A DNA stretch of 64,000 nucleotides from Bradysia coprophila (Eukaryota > Arthropoda > Insecta > Diptera > Sciaridae), in assembly GCF_014529535.1 (NCBI RefSeq), contig NW_023503608.1:4836001-4900000 (forward strand). The letters run 5' to 3'. The notes beneath the pieces are model-generated. The model searched no databases, was not told the DNA's origin, and saw nothing but the letters and a program-made list of their open reading frames with translations. This document shows, one piece after another, positions 47,201 to 58,600 of this stretch. The stretch's first letter is position 1, and every line of letters begins with the position of its first letter. Position numbers and translations under genes: made by a program.

Positions 47201-48652
47201 CTAACAACATTTCTCTTTAACTAATTTTTAATGCACTCAGCGTGGAACTAACGATAAGGTAATTTAACCGCCTAACTAACAATCTGTGATAGTTGCTAAG
47301 TAATAAATGTAGATGTCACTAATCACTACCGGGAAAGTTAGAACACACTCGAAACCAAGAATCAACAATCGGTTCCCATTAGTTGTGATTGCTGTAAAAA
47401 TTCAGTTTAATTTCGGAGAAGCAACAAATTTCAGTAAACGATCTTGGGCGATCGTGATAGAAATAGTTATTTGTTTACCGAGGAGAGAAAGTGGGAAATT
47501 CCAACAAGAGTGATGTTTGCGGCCAAAGCGAAGTGAGGGACGTAACTTCGGTCGAGTTGGAATTTTCTATTTCACCCAGAGGTGAGCACATTGTTTTTCA
47601 TCCGTGCATTTTGTGTTTTGCCGTTTTTCTCCACGAGACGAAAACATCGATTTGCCATACCATTTTCAAAAACATAAGCAAAGTGACAATTCGAATGAGA
47701 AAAGTTCTATTTTCTCCCCACGGTAGAGAAAGTGCTGAACTTTTTTCATCAGAAATGTCATTCGACCAGTCGTCAAGAAAACACAATTTTCTCACAGAAT
47801 GGAGAAAATGAGGCAAAGCACAACGCGCGCATGAAAAATAGATTTTCACAAAACAGTCGAGAAAATGGTCATTTTCTCCCCTCTATCTGCTGAATCTTCG
47901 GAAGCCTTTGTTGTGAAAAACCTTGTGAAAAAAGTTGGAAATTACATTTTCTAGGGTGACAACACCCTAATTGAACAAATAACTATCAACTGAAACTTCA
48001 CATCACGCAACTGTTGAAAAAAATAATCTACCTGCTCTGAACCTGACTTCAATTTGTTCCGTGGATTACTGTGAATTCGTTATTTGAACTTTTTGAACTC
48101 GATGATTAAGTCTCACTTTTGTGCTAAGTTTCACGTTTTTAATAACTCTTTTCTTGCACATTTCTGTCATAATCTGACATGTCCAAAATAGCACATAAAA
48201 TTTAAGTTTGTGCTTTAAGTTCCGCAGAGCCACAGACCGCATTTGCTGAAAAGTTTTCAGTGCGTTTTGAAGACTGGGGAGACAGATTGAAAAGTCCCAA
48301 AAGTCGTGTTAAAAATGGAGTTGTTTCTAGGATCTAATCGTTGAGGGTAAATTAGCGGAAGTTATTAAAAAAAAACACTGACCTCTGACACTCGATTATT
48401 AAATCATTTCGGTGAAAAATCCTTTGCAACTTTTCAACATCTATTTTCTGGCACCTATAAGTTACTCTCCCGAGGTTAGCAAAATAATTGGTTCCTGGCT
48501 GATCACACATTTTTACCGTAAAAACTAAACTTTTTTGCATGTGTCTAAACAAATCAAAAAAGAAACATAAAATTGATGGTCTTGATATTTATTTTTAGCC
48601 GGAAAACAAGAGTCAACGAAGAGGAGTGTTCAAGTTTACATCAAATAAATAA
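38207..48652 (+). CDS. hob: Bridge-like lipid transfer protein 2 (hobbit/KIAA0100)
   Basis: Sixteen exons: 38207-38265, 38368-38491, 39688-39903, 39974-40135, 40199-40597, 40656-40799, 41018-41873, 41928-42649, 42721-43178, 43237-43465, 43530-43781, 43834-44280, 44352-46892, 46951-47064, 47241-47258, 48599-48652 (2,264 residues; every phase agrees). An N-terminal membrane anchor (LLCLLIIAIVLFVGI) is followed by a long beta-rich repeating-groove protein matching human KIAA0100: PYNTTEEMELSWHN, VRTASRYDDC, NPNDHHAV, HDSFRAFRSQNLN, VTRPTRRGPVFNN, DFAWTW-like EYHNVTWTWLDLL, and a C-terminus PENKSQRRGVFKF. A coiled coil lies near 45850-46080. The family forms lipid-carrying bridges at ER-plasma membrane contacts; fly hobbit is needed for growth and secretion. 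Length is close to human (2,235). Confidence 0.94.
38829..39017. repeat. Dispersed ~190-bp repeat, copy B, in hobbit intron 2
   Basis: Homologous to 22603-22791 along its whole length (ATTCATCTGTTATCGATAA, CGATGGAAGTAATAG, CGTCTGTAACAG). Intron 2 (38492-39687) otherwise holds nothing I can support. Confidence 0.7.
47241..47258 (+). other. 18-nt microexon of hobbit
   Basis: CGTGGAACTAACGATAAG lies between a good acceptor (TGCACTCAG) and a GTAATT donor and encodes RGTNDK. With the next exon it rebuilds the conserved C-terminus (human GDKNPGKKSIFGRRK against NDK-PENKSQRRGVFKF), which supports it. Confidence 0.7.
47494..47840. mobile_element. Fold-back element in the last hobbit intron
   Basis: Two inverted-repeat pairs: 47494-47506 with 47556-47567 (GGAAATTCCAAC / GTTGGAATTTTC), and about 47592-47633 with 47801-47839 (TTTTTCATCCGTGCATTTTG against a matching reverse complement, plus GTTTTTCTCC / GGAGAAAA). 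Non-coding. Confidence 0.6.
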
Positions 48653-49843
48653 AATGTAAACTTCGGTGTCGAGACTAAATACTAAATTTATTTAAAAAAA
48701 AGTGTTGCAACCTATATATTCGCCGAAACAGTTACCCTTTTATTATATGACAGCAAGTATATCGCCCAGTACAGTATGATTATCGAATCGGATACTTCCT
48801 TTGATCCAAGTACTTTGACAAGATTGAAATGAAATCTATTACTTCGTTAGTTAACAGCTATTTGCTATGTATAAGACCACATTAACCAGTATTATCGGTC
48901 TATCGTCGCTATCGATAACGGACGACATAGAGCTGTCTTCAATAATAACCAAACTATAATGCCAAATCTCTTCAGAAATGATAAAAATGATTACCACCTG
49001 GAATAAACTTTTTAAGTTCTTTTCTTGAATAAATTTTTTTTATTTATTTTACCAAAAGTAACATCCGTAATTTGTTGTTGAAAAAAAAGTATTTTAATAA
49101 AATTAAATTTGAAATTCAAAAATGGTTCAGTGTTTTACAAATGCAACACCAGGGCCTATTGTTGGGAATTATTGGGACCGTCAGTAAATTTTCATCAAAT
49201 GTTGGAAATAAAATTCCCAACAGAGGGCCTACTATGAAAACAACACCAAAGTCCTATCTCCTTAGGCCTTGAAGGGTCTAGTTCTTAAAGGGGAGTTAGC
49301 GCACAAAATCAAAAATTTAAAGACAGGTCTGAGTTGATCATGAAGAGAGGCTGTGGAATAATTTTGTGCTTAAAGTTTTAGGTGAAAAGAATCCTCGTTT
49401 AAACCGCTCTTGCAGAATGTTGGTGTATTGATGTTGCCTTTGACTCGCTGAAACAACTTTTTTGCTGATTATTGGTACTGCTGCATTCATTTCTTTATTC
49501 ATACAAGCGAATCGGTACTACTTTTTGAAAGTCTTAATTATCACCATTCTGACTTCAGTGGTAAGAACCACATTCTCAACTTTCATCGGCAATTTAAAGT
49601 AGTTGTTGTCGCTTTACAAATTTTGCAGCTTCTTCAGGTGGGTACTTTCATTGGTTGTATAGAACTCTTTTTAAAATCGTTTCTGGGTAAGGTAAGAATT
49701 TGTTAACCGTCTCGATCAATCCCTGACCCATAACACAGCCCAAACCCTCAATTCTTAAAATATGAAAGAACAGACAAATTCAACGTATAGAAAACGAAAT
49801 TTATTCAAAACTCTACTAAAGTCTCCACCCAACAATCTAACAT
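48653..49843. other. Convergent intergenic region, hobbit 3' end to mRpL50 3' end
   Basis: Overlapping AATAAA signals lie on the hobbit stop (48644-48653). A hairpin at 49151-49230 has arms AGGGCCTATTGTTGGGAATT and the complement of AGGCCCTCTGTTGGGAATT. No gene supported. Confidence 0.5.
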
Positions 49844-50459
49844 TTACGGCCACGAAGTCTTGGCCACATGGCCCTTGTATTTCTTTTTGTACTTGAGACC
49901 CGTTACAATTGTTGAGCGTTTCGGAAATGCTGTCTGTCCACCAAACATTGTGTCCGTCTCCGGATGGAATCGCAAATATTCGTTCTGAATGTGCAAATTG
50001 CTGGGCAGGTCCATCCTTTGCATTGCGTCTAATGGCAGAGTCGTATTCACTTCAGTGTTGTAGAACTGAACGATGTCAACTGGTTGTATGATTGAGGATG
50101 AGCAACAATTTTGTAGTCAGAAGTTTTGTGTTACGACTTACCGATGGTGTTTATTTCATGGAGTTGAGAATTCGGCACACAGTGATCGAAGGTGTCGTCA
50201 AATGCTTTCAAGATGTTGAATTTCTCGGACATTTCCAATTTATTGGTTTTATTGTTAACGCCGAAAGATGATAGCAAGCTGGCAATTTTCTCGGAGACAT
50301 CTGTGGGAGGTGTATAGGGCTTCTGTGACCTCAAGTAACTGTTACAAAAAAGTGCAAAGTAAAACCATATTCTTACAATAATAAATAAATAATGAAACCA
50401 GCAATCAAACACACAATAAAAAAGGCAACTCACTACCAGCGCGTAATTTCACTGTACAT
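49844..50459 (-). CDS. mRpL50: Mitochondrial ribosomal protein L50
   Basis: Exons 50459-50434, 50338-50142, 50079-49844 (152 residues, phases 2 and 1). The core matches animal L50: YTPPTDVSEKIASLL, KFNILKAFDDTFDHCVPNSQ, LHEINTI then DIVQFYNTEV, and LPSNLHIQNEYLRFHPETD; the C-terminus ends AKTSWP. It is a component of the large mitochondrial ribosomal subunit. The first exon (MYSEITRW) is short and fixed by the GTGAGT donor and phase, but it is weak as a targeting peptide, so the true start could lie further upstream. Human L50 is 158 residues. Confidence 0.82.
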
Positions 50460-50574
50460 AAACAACGCATGCGCTTGCGATATACATATAACAGCTGACT
50501 TTAAAATCGTTCACTCACGACGTCAGTGTAGTTGTGAGCGAATTGACTTTTCGTTGTGTTTGTGTTGAACAAAA

Positions 50575-51076
50575 TTATTGTATGAGAAGACAACACTTTT
50601 TGGCCATTATTGCTTGATTGCTAGTTTGCACTGATTCTTCGATGGGTACACACCCTTTACTGGCCAATGATTTCGCCAATGAATCAATTTTTTGTCCCGT
50701 TTGTACTGTTTTCGGTAATTGATTACTGTAATCCCGTTTCACAATGCCGTCTAGTGGAATTATCTGAAAAAAGTAAATAATTTTAATAAAAAATCAGAAA
50801 AAAAAATTTTAAAGAAAAAATCGGGAACGAACGTCGGTATTTCGGTATATCGTTTAAGAAACTCATTGTGTGTGTGAAAAATTGCATGGGATTACACCGC
50901 AAAGATTGCAAATGATTTTTCAGTGATTATGAACAGAAGTTACGACAAATTGTATGAAAATTGTGCACGCTACTGGTTAATGAAAATTCAGGTAAAATTA
51001 GAAGTCGATTACTCACGAATTTGAAGGAAATTTCTTGACCCGTTTTCCACAACACACATCGCACCAGAGCCGCCAT
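50575..51076 (-). CDS. Unrecognised small protein, 82 residues
   Basis: Exons 51076-51017 and 50763-50575 with a 253-nt intron, GTGAGT donor and TTTTTTCAG acceptor, phase 0. The start sits in a good context (AACG ATG GCG). The protein begins MAALVRCVLWKTGQ and continues IIPLDGIVKRDYSNQLPK, IDSLAKSLASKGCVPIEESV, and ends KKCCLLIQ. I recognise no domain, signal peptide or membrane segment. The stop lies only 115 bp upstream of the mRpL50 start on the same strand, so the two could share a transcript. Coding status rests on splice sites and open frame only. Confidence 0.6.
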
Positions 51077-52531
51077 CGTTATTAAAATTTCAAAACTGCG
51101 GTGTGTGGTTTAATCAGCGACGTACAACTGGTAAAGACGTACTGGTTCAATAATGTGTGTTGTGTAGGTGTAAGGGAAACGTGAATTTAGCACGTATGTC
51201 TTCGATTACGTGAATTTTGAAATAAATTTTTTTGTGAGTGTGTTCGTCACTGCTCGAGAATGGAATAAGTCAAATTCGGATTCGTTACACTGTTGTCAAG
51301 TTTTACCGTTCGATAATTATTTCCACTTTCTAATCCATTATGTGTATTGAACGGCGATGGGAAAATTGTTTAATTCGCGTTAAGACAGACATGTTCCGAG
51401 TTTATATTATTTCCTTGAGTCGTCATCATTCGAGTCATTTTCCGGTAGACTAATTTGAATGTTTCCCGCTTTTACTTCCAGTAATAATAATGTGGATGGA
51501 AACTTTGAATAATTTAATTTTTATGAAACAATGCGGTGTACCGGTGTAGTGCTTAACAGAGGTCTATCAATCTCAAAAAACAAGTCTGTACAGACAAGCT
51601 AAAAAATTTAAGGATGAAAAAATTCTATATAAACGATAGACTCACTTTAAGACTAATAAAATTGACCTCCTCTCATTGTAAAATAATCGCCACGGGTGAT
51701 TCTCTAATATTCTGAATAATAAGAAATATGTGGAAACCGTTGAACACTAGGTTTCTGATGGAGCTGGTTGTACGACACTTCCAAATTCTCAGTCCAGAAC
51801 TTACATATTTTTGAAGGACGACGTACAGCAGACAGTGTTATGAACAATTTTATCTAAGTTCTGAAAGATACTGATCACGAAGGCCTACGTGAGTGTCTCA
51901 ACCCGCTCCTTCAGAATTTAGCAGTGTTTGATTACTCGTTGACTATCTAAAATTTCTACGGCATCGTGTCATGACCACAAAAGACGAAAAACGGTGACAG
52001 TTATTAACGGTCATGATCTCTCAAGTGACTTAGTTTCTTACAATCCACTATCAAGTAAAACGTTTTCATAGATCACATCGCAAACTTTTAGTTTTTTTTC
52101 CACAATAAAGTCAGCTAACAAAAAAGGCCCCTTTTTGTCAAATCGAATTTTTTCCGTTAATGAACCGAAAATATCCCCAAAGTCAATAGCTTCGCGGAAT
52201 AGCCACACATTTCTGACCAACTTGATACGCAACAAAGAAAATATTAATTGAAGTGATCCGAAGCTTTAAAAAAACAATGAATCGAAATGCGATTTCCATT
52301 GAAAAAATCTCTCATTCATTGCACCATCCATTCTACAAGTATCATTCATTACATTCACTCGGTGTAAACATGACAACAGTGTAATTTAGGTTGTTGTTTC
52401 GAAGTGTCCGCCATTTTAAACATCGCCATCAAAAAGGTGAAATCTGAAATCGCAGTTTAAATGTTGTGTGTGAAGAATCTAATCTAAATAAGTGATTATC
52501 CTAATTGGAAATTAGTGAAAAGTGTTAAACG
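51077..52531. other. Divergent upstream region; no gene seen
   Basis: Lies between the 82-residue gene (-) and the gene starting at 52558 (+). No exon supported. The last ~150 bp is the probable 5' UTR of the right-hand gene. Confidence 0.4.
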
Positions 52532-52561
52532 ATGAAAATGCAGTGTTTATCGCAACTATGA
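52532..52561 (+). promoter_or_regulatory. Upstream ORF overlapping the main start codon
   Basis: ATG AAA ATG CAG TGT TTA, ending CTA TGA: nine codons whose stop overlaps the main ATG as ATGA. This geometry usually lowers translation or allows re-initiation at the main start. Function inferred from position. Confidence 0.55.
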
Positions 52562-52626
52562 CGCATCCGAATCATTTAACAAACGGCGCTAGTTTGGAGG
52601 ATTGCCATACAAACTTTTTTGCCTTG
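52558..52626 (+). CDS. First coding exon of an unrecognised gene
   Basis: Twenty-three codons, MTHPNHLTNGASLEDCH then TNFFAL, ending phase 0 at a GTAAGT donor. The exon is preceded by a leader with an upstream ORF and sits at the head of a very long AT-rich stretch. The composition and long first intron suggest a developmental or neural regulator, but I do not recognise the protein and assign no function. The downstream exons must lie beyond base 64000. Confidence 0.5.
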
Positions 52627-55600
52627 GTAAGTTTTTTTTTTTAAATAAATATTTTTTCACTTTACCAATTTTTTTTCACTGTGACTCGAAGTGCTGTTAA
52701 ACTATCGCTGTTTTCAATGAGAAATTCGTTTGAAGACTTTTTCGCATTTAAAATGTTGAAACATTTAACCGATCATTTCACATACAACAACGTACTTCAT
52801 TTCGAATTAAACAATTTTTTTTTGATGAACTTTGAATTATTTGTTTGTAAACCCATTTTGACGGATGAGATGTCACCTAGAAAATATTATTATAAATTTT
52901 ACCTTGAGCGAAAATGTATAGAAAAGAATGCTACTCGTATCTTTTTGGTGTGTTTTTGTTTTAGTATTATTAATAATACTATGACATGTACAAGGCATAT
53001 AAATATCCATTCTTATGGCCGTTGTTTTGAAATTTAAATAATTTAACAATTTTTCGGTTCAATTAGACATATATTTTCGATATCACTCTACTGTGTTGTT
53101 GTATTTACTACATCAATTGCATAAACTATTTCTGTAACTAAGAATTTGTTGTGACGTCAACCGTACACATAATTTAATGTTTCATTTTACTTATTTTCAA
53201 AACGCTTAATAACGTTCCATAAGTGATTAAAAATGATAATGTAGTTGCCGAGAGTAGTGAGTTTTTAGCTTTCTCTTAACAAAAACGTAAACCCAACCGA
53301 TTCATGAAAAAGATTTTGTACCGAAAAATTTTACGACAAAAAAATGTATAGAAATCTTCATTATAAATTCACTTGTAGTGTTCATTACTCTCGTAGGTAT
53401 ATAATATACTTGACTGGTAATTCCACCGTTCCGTTAAAAAACAACATCTAGCTATTTTCATGAACATTTCCATTGAATTTTTTGTATTTAAACATACACG
53501 AAATGAAATGTTACTTTTGAGAATGTAAAGTGAATTTTTCGATGTGTAGACCACCTTATAATATAATTCCATGCCGAATCGGTATGTTGTTTTTCCTCTC
53601 TCCTAATCCACCGCTCAAATTTTTGGTTGATTCAAATACCGTTTTGAATTTTATTCCGACCGTTTTGAGTTTCATTCCATCCGACTACGGTTCTTCTTTT
53701 TTTTTCGAATCGTTTTTATATTTCGTATGGGAAAAAGTTATGATTTTTTTCATCATCTTCTTCGATTTCAATACTCTCCATAATATTCATAATTTTCTTC
53801 TTCTTTCGTTTCGTACGTATCGGTATCATACCTACACATAACATCGCAATGCTCCCTCCGTTCATTTCAGTCAGACACATAAGTAATTATATTTCGTCGA
53901 CAAGCGGCGAAAAAAGACCACCACCAATAATGTTTTGTTTTATTTTAAATAAAAATTCTTCTGTGGTGTGTACTTTTTTGTGTGTTTTGGATTTCTCTTC
54001 TCCTATATTTTCCACGGATCCACCGTCTACGGTTCGTTCTTCTTCTTTTTTTTGCATCGTTTTTACTCAGACATTTTTCCGATAATTTTTTTCGATATTT
54101 TTTTTCTCATTTTCTTTTTTAGAACTTTTTTTTTCCTCTGTCACGAACATTGAAAAAGTAAAGCGCACATGTAAATTTTGATCGATATTGCGCATGCGGG
54201 TACCGATGGTGTGTGTACACTTTTATCATAATTATGTATACAATATTGCATGGTAAAAGGAATGACACTAAAGAGCATCCCATTTCGGTATATCGGCGGA
54301 ATATGAATTTAGTGTAAAAGGACGGCTAGAATGTGCTCGCGAGAAATACAATGTTGTTGTTGTTGGCGTATAACCGAGTTGTTATCGAACGATTTTCGAT
54401 TATACTAGACGTTTGTGTACAGCGGACTGCGTGTTCTTTGAACCAACGTTCATGCAAAATCTTTGATGCATAATTCGCATTTTTCACTCTCCGAACATTG
54501 TTCACTAACATCGTTCTCTGAATCTAGACTCGGTCTTATCGTAAATGTATTCAAAAACCACGACATCTATCCCATTGTTGGAAACCTTAAAATGTGATAA
54601 ATTAGAACCAAACACAGTAGATATACGACGCGTGTTAGATGTACAGAGATAGCCAATATTTGAGATTAAATTTTTCATATTCGTTAACACAAACGATTAT
54701 CAGCGACGAGTCACAAAAATGTATGGAAAAAAACGAGCCGATTGCAATTCTTTAATTCTATATTTAGTTGGAGCATAGAGTCAATTAGCAGTCGATTTTG
54801 TGTGGGTTGCGTATCTATTGGGTTACAGGAAGTTTTGACAAACGAACCGATTTTCTACGCTAGACGAATAGACTCGGTTAAATGATTTATAAATTTAGAA
54901 GTGACCAAACCAAGAAATGTTTACGTTGTCATTTCAGCCATACTTGTATTGTGCTACTATAAAACGAGATCATTCCATTTGAAAAGAATAAAAATTGAAG
55001 AATTGTCACTAAGCGAAACCGTTCCCATTTTAAATTAATATGATACGCAATTCCAAGCACCAATCATAACAACCAACCACGTAACTATTGCATACCGTAT
55101 TATAGCGCGGTTACCCACCTTCATGATGTAATTCAAATGAACGGTTAATAACAAAATCTAAGTTGCTGGTCGTTGTAAATTCGTCTAATACAGAACGAAC
55201 AAGTCGAAACTGTAATTGTGTCTCTCCTCTCCTGCGTCTCTTCGCTGTAGTATACACATATTGCAAATGTAACATTAATTTTAAAGCGAAAAAAAAAATG
55301 TTGCAAAACGAAGCATGAACAGTAGAAGGAGACGAGGAAAAATCCTAGAGAAAACTAAAAAAAAATATTTTGCTACTACTACAACCGATTTTGTTTATAT
55401 CAATGATACTCTGTAATTATTCTACACGTAAATTTTTGTACATAATATACATAAGCAAAGCGGTTCCGTTTTCAATAACATTCAAGAAATTCTTTCGACG
55501 AGAAAAAAAAATCATTGAAATCACTCAATCTTCGTTTGGTAACCAACTGGTAAAACCAATACAGCGAAAAGCAACAAATTTCGTTACATGATGGTGAACG

Positions 55601-58600
55601 GAACGGTATATTTTTCTATGCGTGAAATTCTCTTCTTTTTTGTTGAATGTACCTACCAGATTTCGTACCGAATGATCATATTTGGTTGATATGTTGTTAG
55701 CATAGATTCCTATATGTGTATGCGTTACGTACACTCGTCTCCTCCAAACTGTGGTATATTACAGAATAACGCACCGAATTGTGTAGAGATTTTACTAAAC
55801 CGAATCGTCTTCATATAACCGCTGTCACGAGGGATACCCATTGACGAATATTTCTAATCAATTGTATACATTACTCGTAAAATTGACATGGTTTTTTCTG
55901 TAGAAATCCTGTAGCTTAATTTTTTGCATCAACAGATTGCTCATTTTCTTCGTTATTCTCCAATACATTAACATGCTGACTGTATGTCTGATGGCTGTGT
56001 GAAGTTTGTTTATTTTCACTAAGATGTAATAGCTATTTTCTGTCTATTGTGTACCCCATACTCGTTGTTTAATACGGAGATATCGTAGCATTTTTGCGAT
56101 AAATAAAATAAATAAGCAACAAGAACCATGTTATATATGTGAAGTTCGTAGCCTCTGTTGCCATATATACCATATATTCAATATTGATGTTATAGTATAC
56201 CTGAGAGTGTTGTTTTCTGGAAAGAATTCTGATATTTCCGAAAGATATTAAAACATGTGTACTGTAAACTGATCGGTAAGAAAAAGAGTATTTTTTGTAG
56301 AAAATTTTCTGAAAAACCAGTTTCGTCTTCCACTCTTCCACTCTATTACATTTTATTATTGTATATTTATGCATACCAACAAAACGTTAACTCGGAACGG
56401 CTAGCATTATATCTCTCTGACTATATTAAAACATAAAATTCAACCGAATGTATTAATTTTGCTGGCTGGATTACATTATTATGATCATGGTATACACACG
56501 GTACGGTGGTGTATACGGTATATATATAAAAATTAGTTATTTAAATCGCAATAAATGATATTTTCGCTTCAAGACAAGAAGAAACGAGTAGAAAATTGAC
56601 AATAAATCTGCAATGTATGTATACAACAAAAGAAGATTTTTTTTATCCCTTTTCTCATGCAGCCAGCAACTGTATTTGAACAAATGTTCTACCGTAGAAA
56701 ATTTTCATTGTAAAAATGCACTGCGTCAAGGGTATCGAAAAACATTATTTTTTTTTCGTTCGTTGTTGTCGGTACACATACTAAACAGTTTGTTCAACCA
56801 ATGCAGGTTATATGCAGGTATAAATTAAAATGTATTATTGGGATCAAGTTACTTGTGTAATATCAAAATTGTTGTTCAACTATGTGTTCTCCAATATATT
56901 AAACGAATGTTTGTATGGGTGAAGAAGAAGCTTTGGAAACTTGGTATTAAACCAAAAAAAATGAACTAAAGTTGTCGTACAGTTTTTTTTTCCGTAAATA
57001 TTTCTTCAAATTCATTATGAACGAATTATATTTTCATTTTTCATGAATACCATCAAAGATATATTTCACTCGTGTAGGTATCATGCATGTGAATTGGTGT
57101 GTTACGTTTTTAAACAAATTTTTATGTGATTTGTTTGAAACAGTTAAGTTGTTTTCATTTTACCATTACGTGCGAAGGCAGTTCAGGTATTATATACATA
57201 TTGATAAATGTTGAAATTTAGTCAAGTAGAAGAGAAAAAAATATTTGGCGCGCGGTTTTTGTTATGTTTGGCTACTTATGGAATTGGTATATACAACCAA
57301 TGTGTATATAGATTTCGGTTGTACAAACACCAAGAAAGCAATTTTACTCTGTAGCTGACTTATTTATTCTAGATCGCAAGCGAAGAAAAAGCGCTACCTT
57401 GACTTCTTTAACGATTCACTCGTATTCGAATATTTCATTAACTAAACAAACTAGCGCGTAGATTGTTGGCTGTAATTGATAAATCCCGCTTGAGAATAAA
57501 CGTTTCTCTAAAAATGTATATTGTTCTCCATTTTGCTTGTTGTGTCATTTCTATTGTTTACTGGGATGGTCTTACTTGGCCCTTATGATGACAAAATAGA
57601 TATTCTTATCAGACTCTTTAGATAACTTTGGAAAGTTGGGATCTTTACTCGATTTCTGAAGTGAGGATAAGTCCCATTGTGCTACGCGAAAAACGTACTT
57701 TTCAAGCAAACATTCCGAAAACACTTTCGTTTTTCTACTGTACTGAAATGATTAATTTTCCAGAACCTAAAGGCCACTCTGGTGGTATATTGGATGTTGT
57801 ACTAGCAATCCACTGTCTCTCGTTTGATTTTCCCGCCAGACATTACTTAAGATTGTATTTCATGTGAAAATTAAATTTCGATTCACTTTCACATTTAGAT
57901 TCGCTAAAAAATGTACTCATCATTAAAGGACAACCGGTTACGAAGTATCATCGAGCTTTCACTCTAACGATTATAAATGATAATTTTTGAAGATGATTAG
58001 AGTCCTTAAAATGGTTCGTAGCCATTGTTGACAGAAGAACTGTAATAAAGAACTGATGAAGATATCAAGCCGCTATAAAGTTATGAACCTGTTGTTTGCG
58101 TACAAGTGGCTACATAAGAACCATAATTTGGTTGAATGTGAAGCGGATTTGGTTGAATGTGAAGCCGTTTTTGAGTTAGCCTTAGCCAATTTTCATATTT
58201 TTTTTCTTTTTTGAAGGTCATTAATAAGCAGAGTTTGATATAATTGCGTTTTAAGAAAAAATGGTCAAATATGTGAGGGCTTTGTCACTATAATTACGAA
58301 GCATAAGTTCATTTCCATGTCAAATGATAATATTTTGCTGTTATTAGTTCCATAACAAATGTGAAATATTCGATATAAAAACAAGGACAATCTAATGCAC
58401 AGATAGCTAGTATGAACTTGAATTTACTCGATCAATGTTTAATTCACAGTATTAAATGAAATTCTATTAACATGAAATATCGTCGTCAAATTTTGCCTAT
58501 TTTATATACTACGAAATAAGACAGAAAAAATTATCTTCGGAATAAATAATGAGTTACAACAACAAACGTTACAGCATCGTAAACATGCTTGAAAACAACC

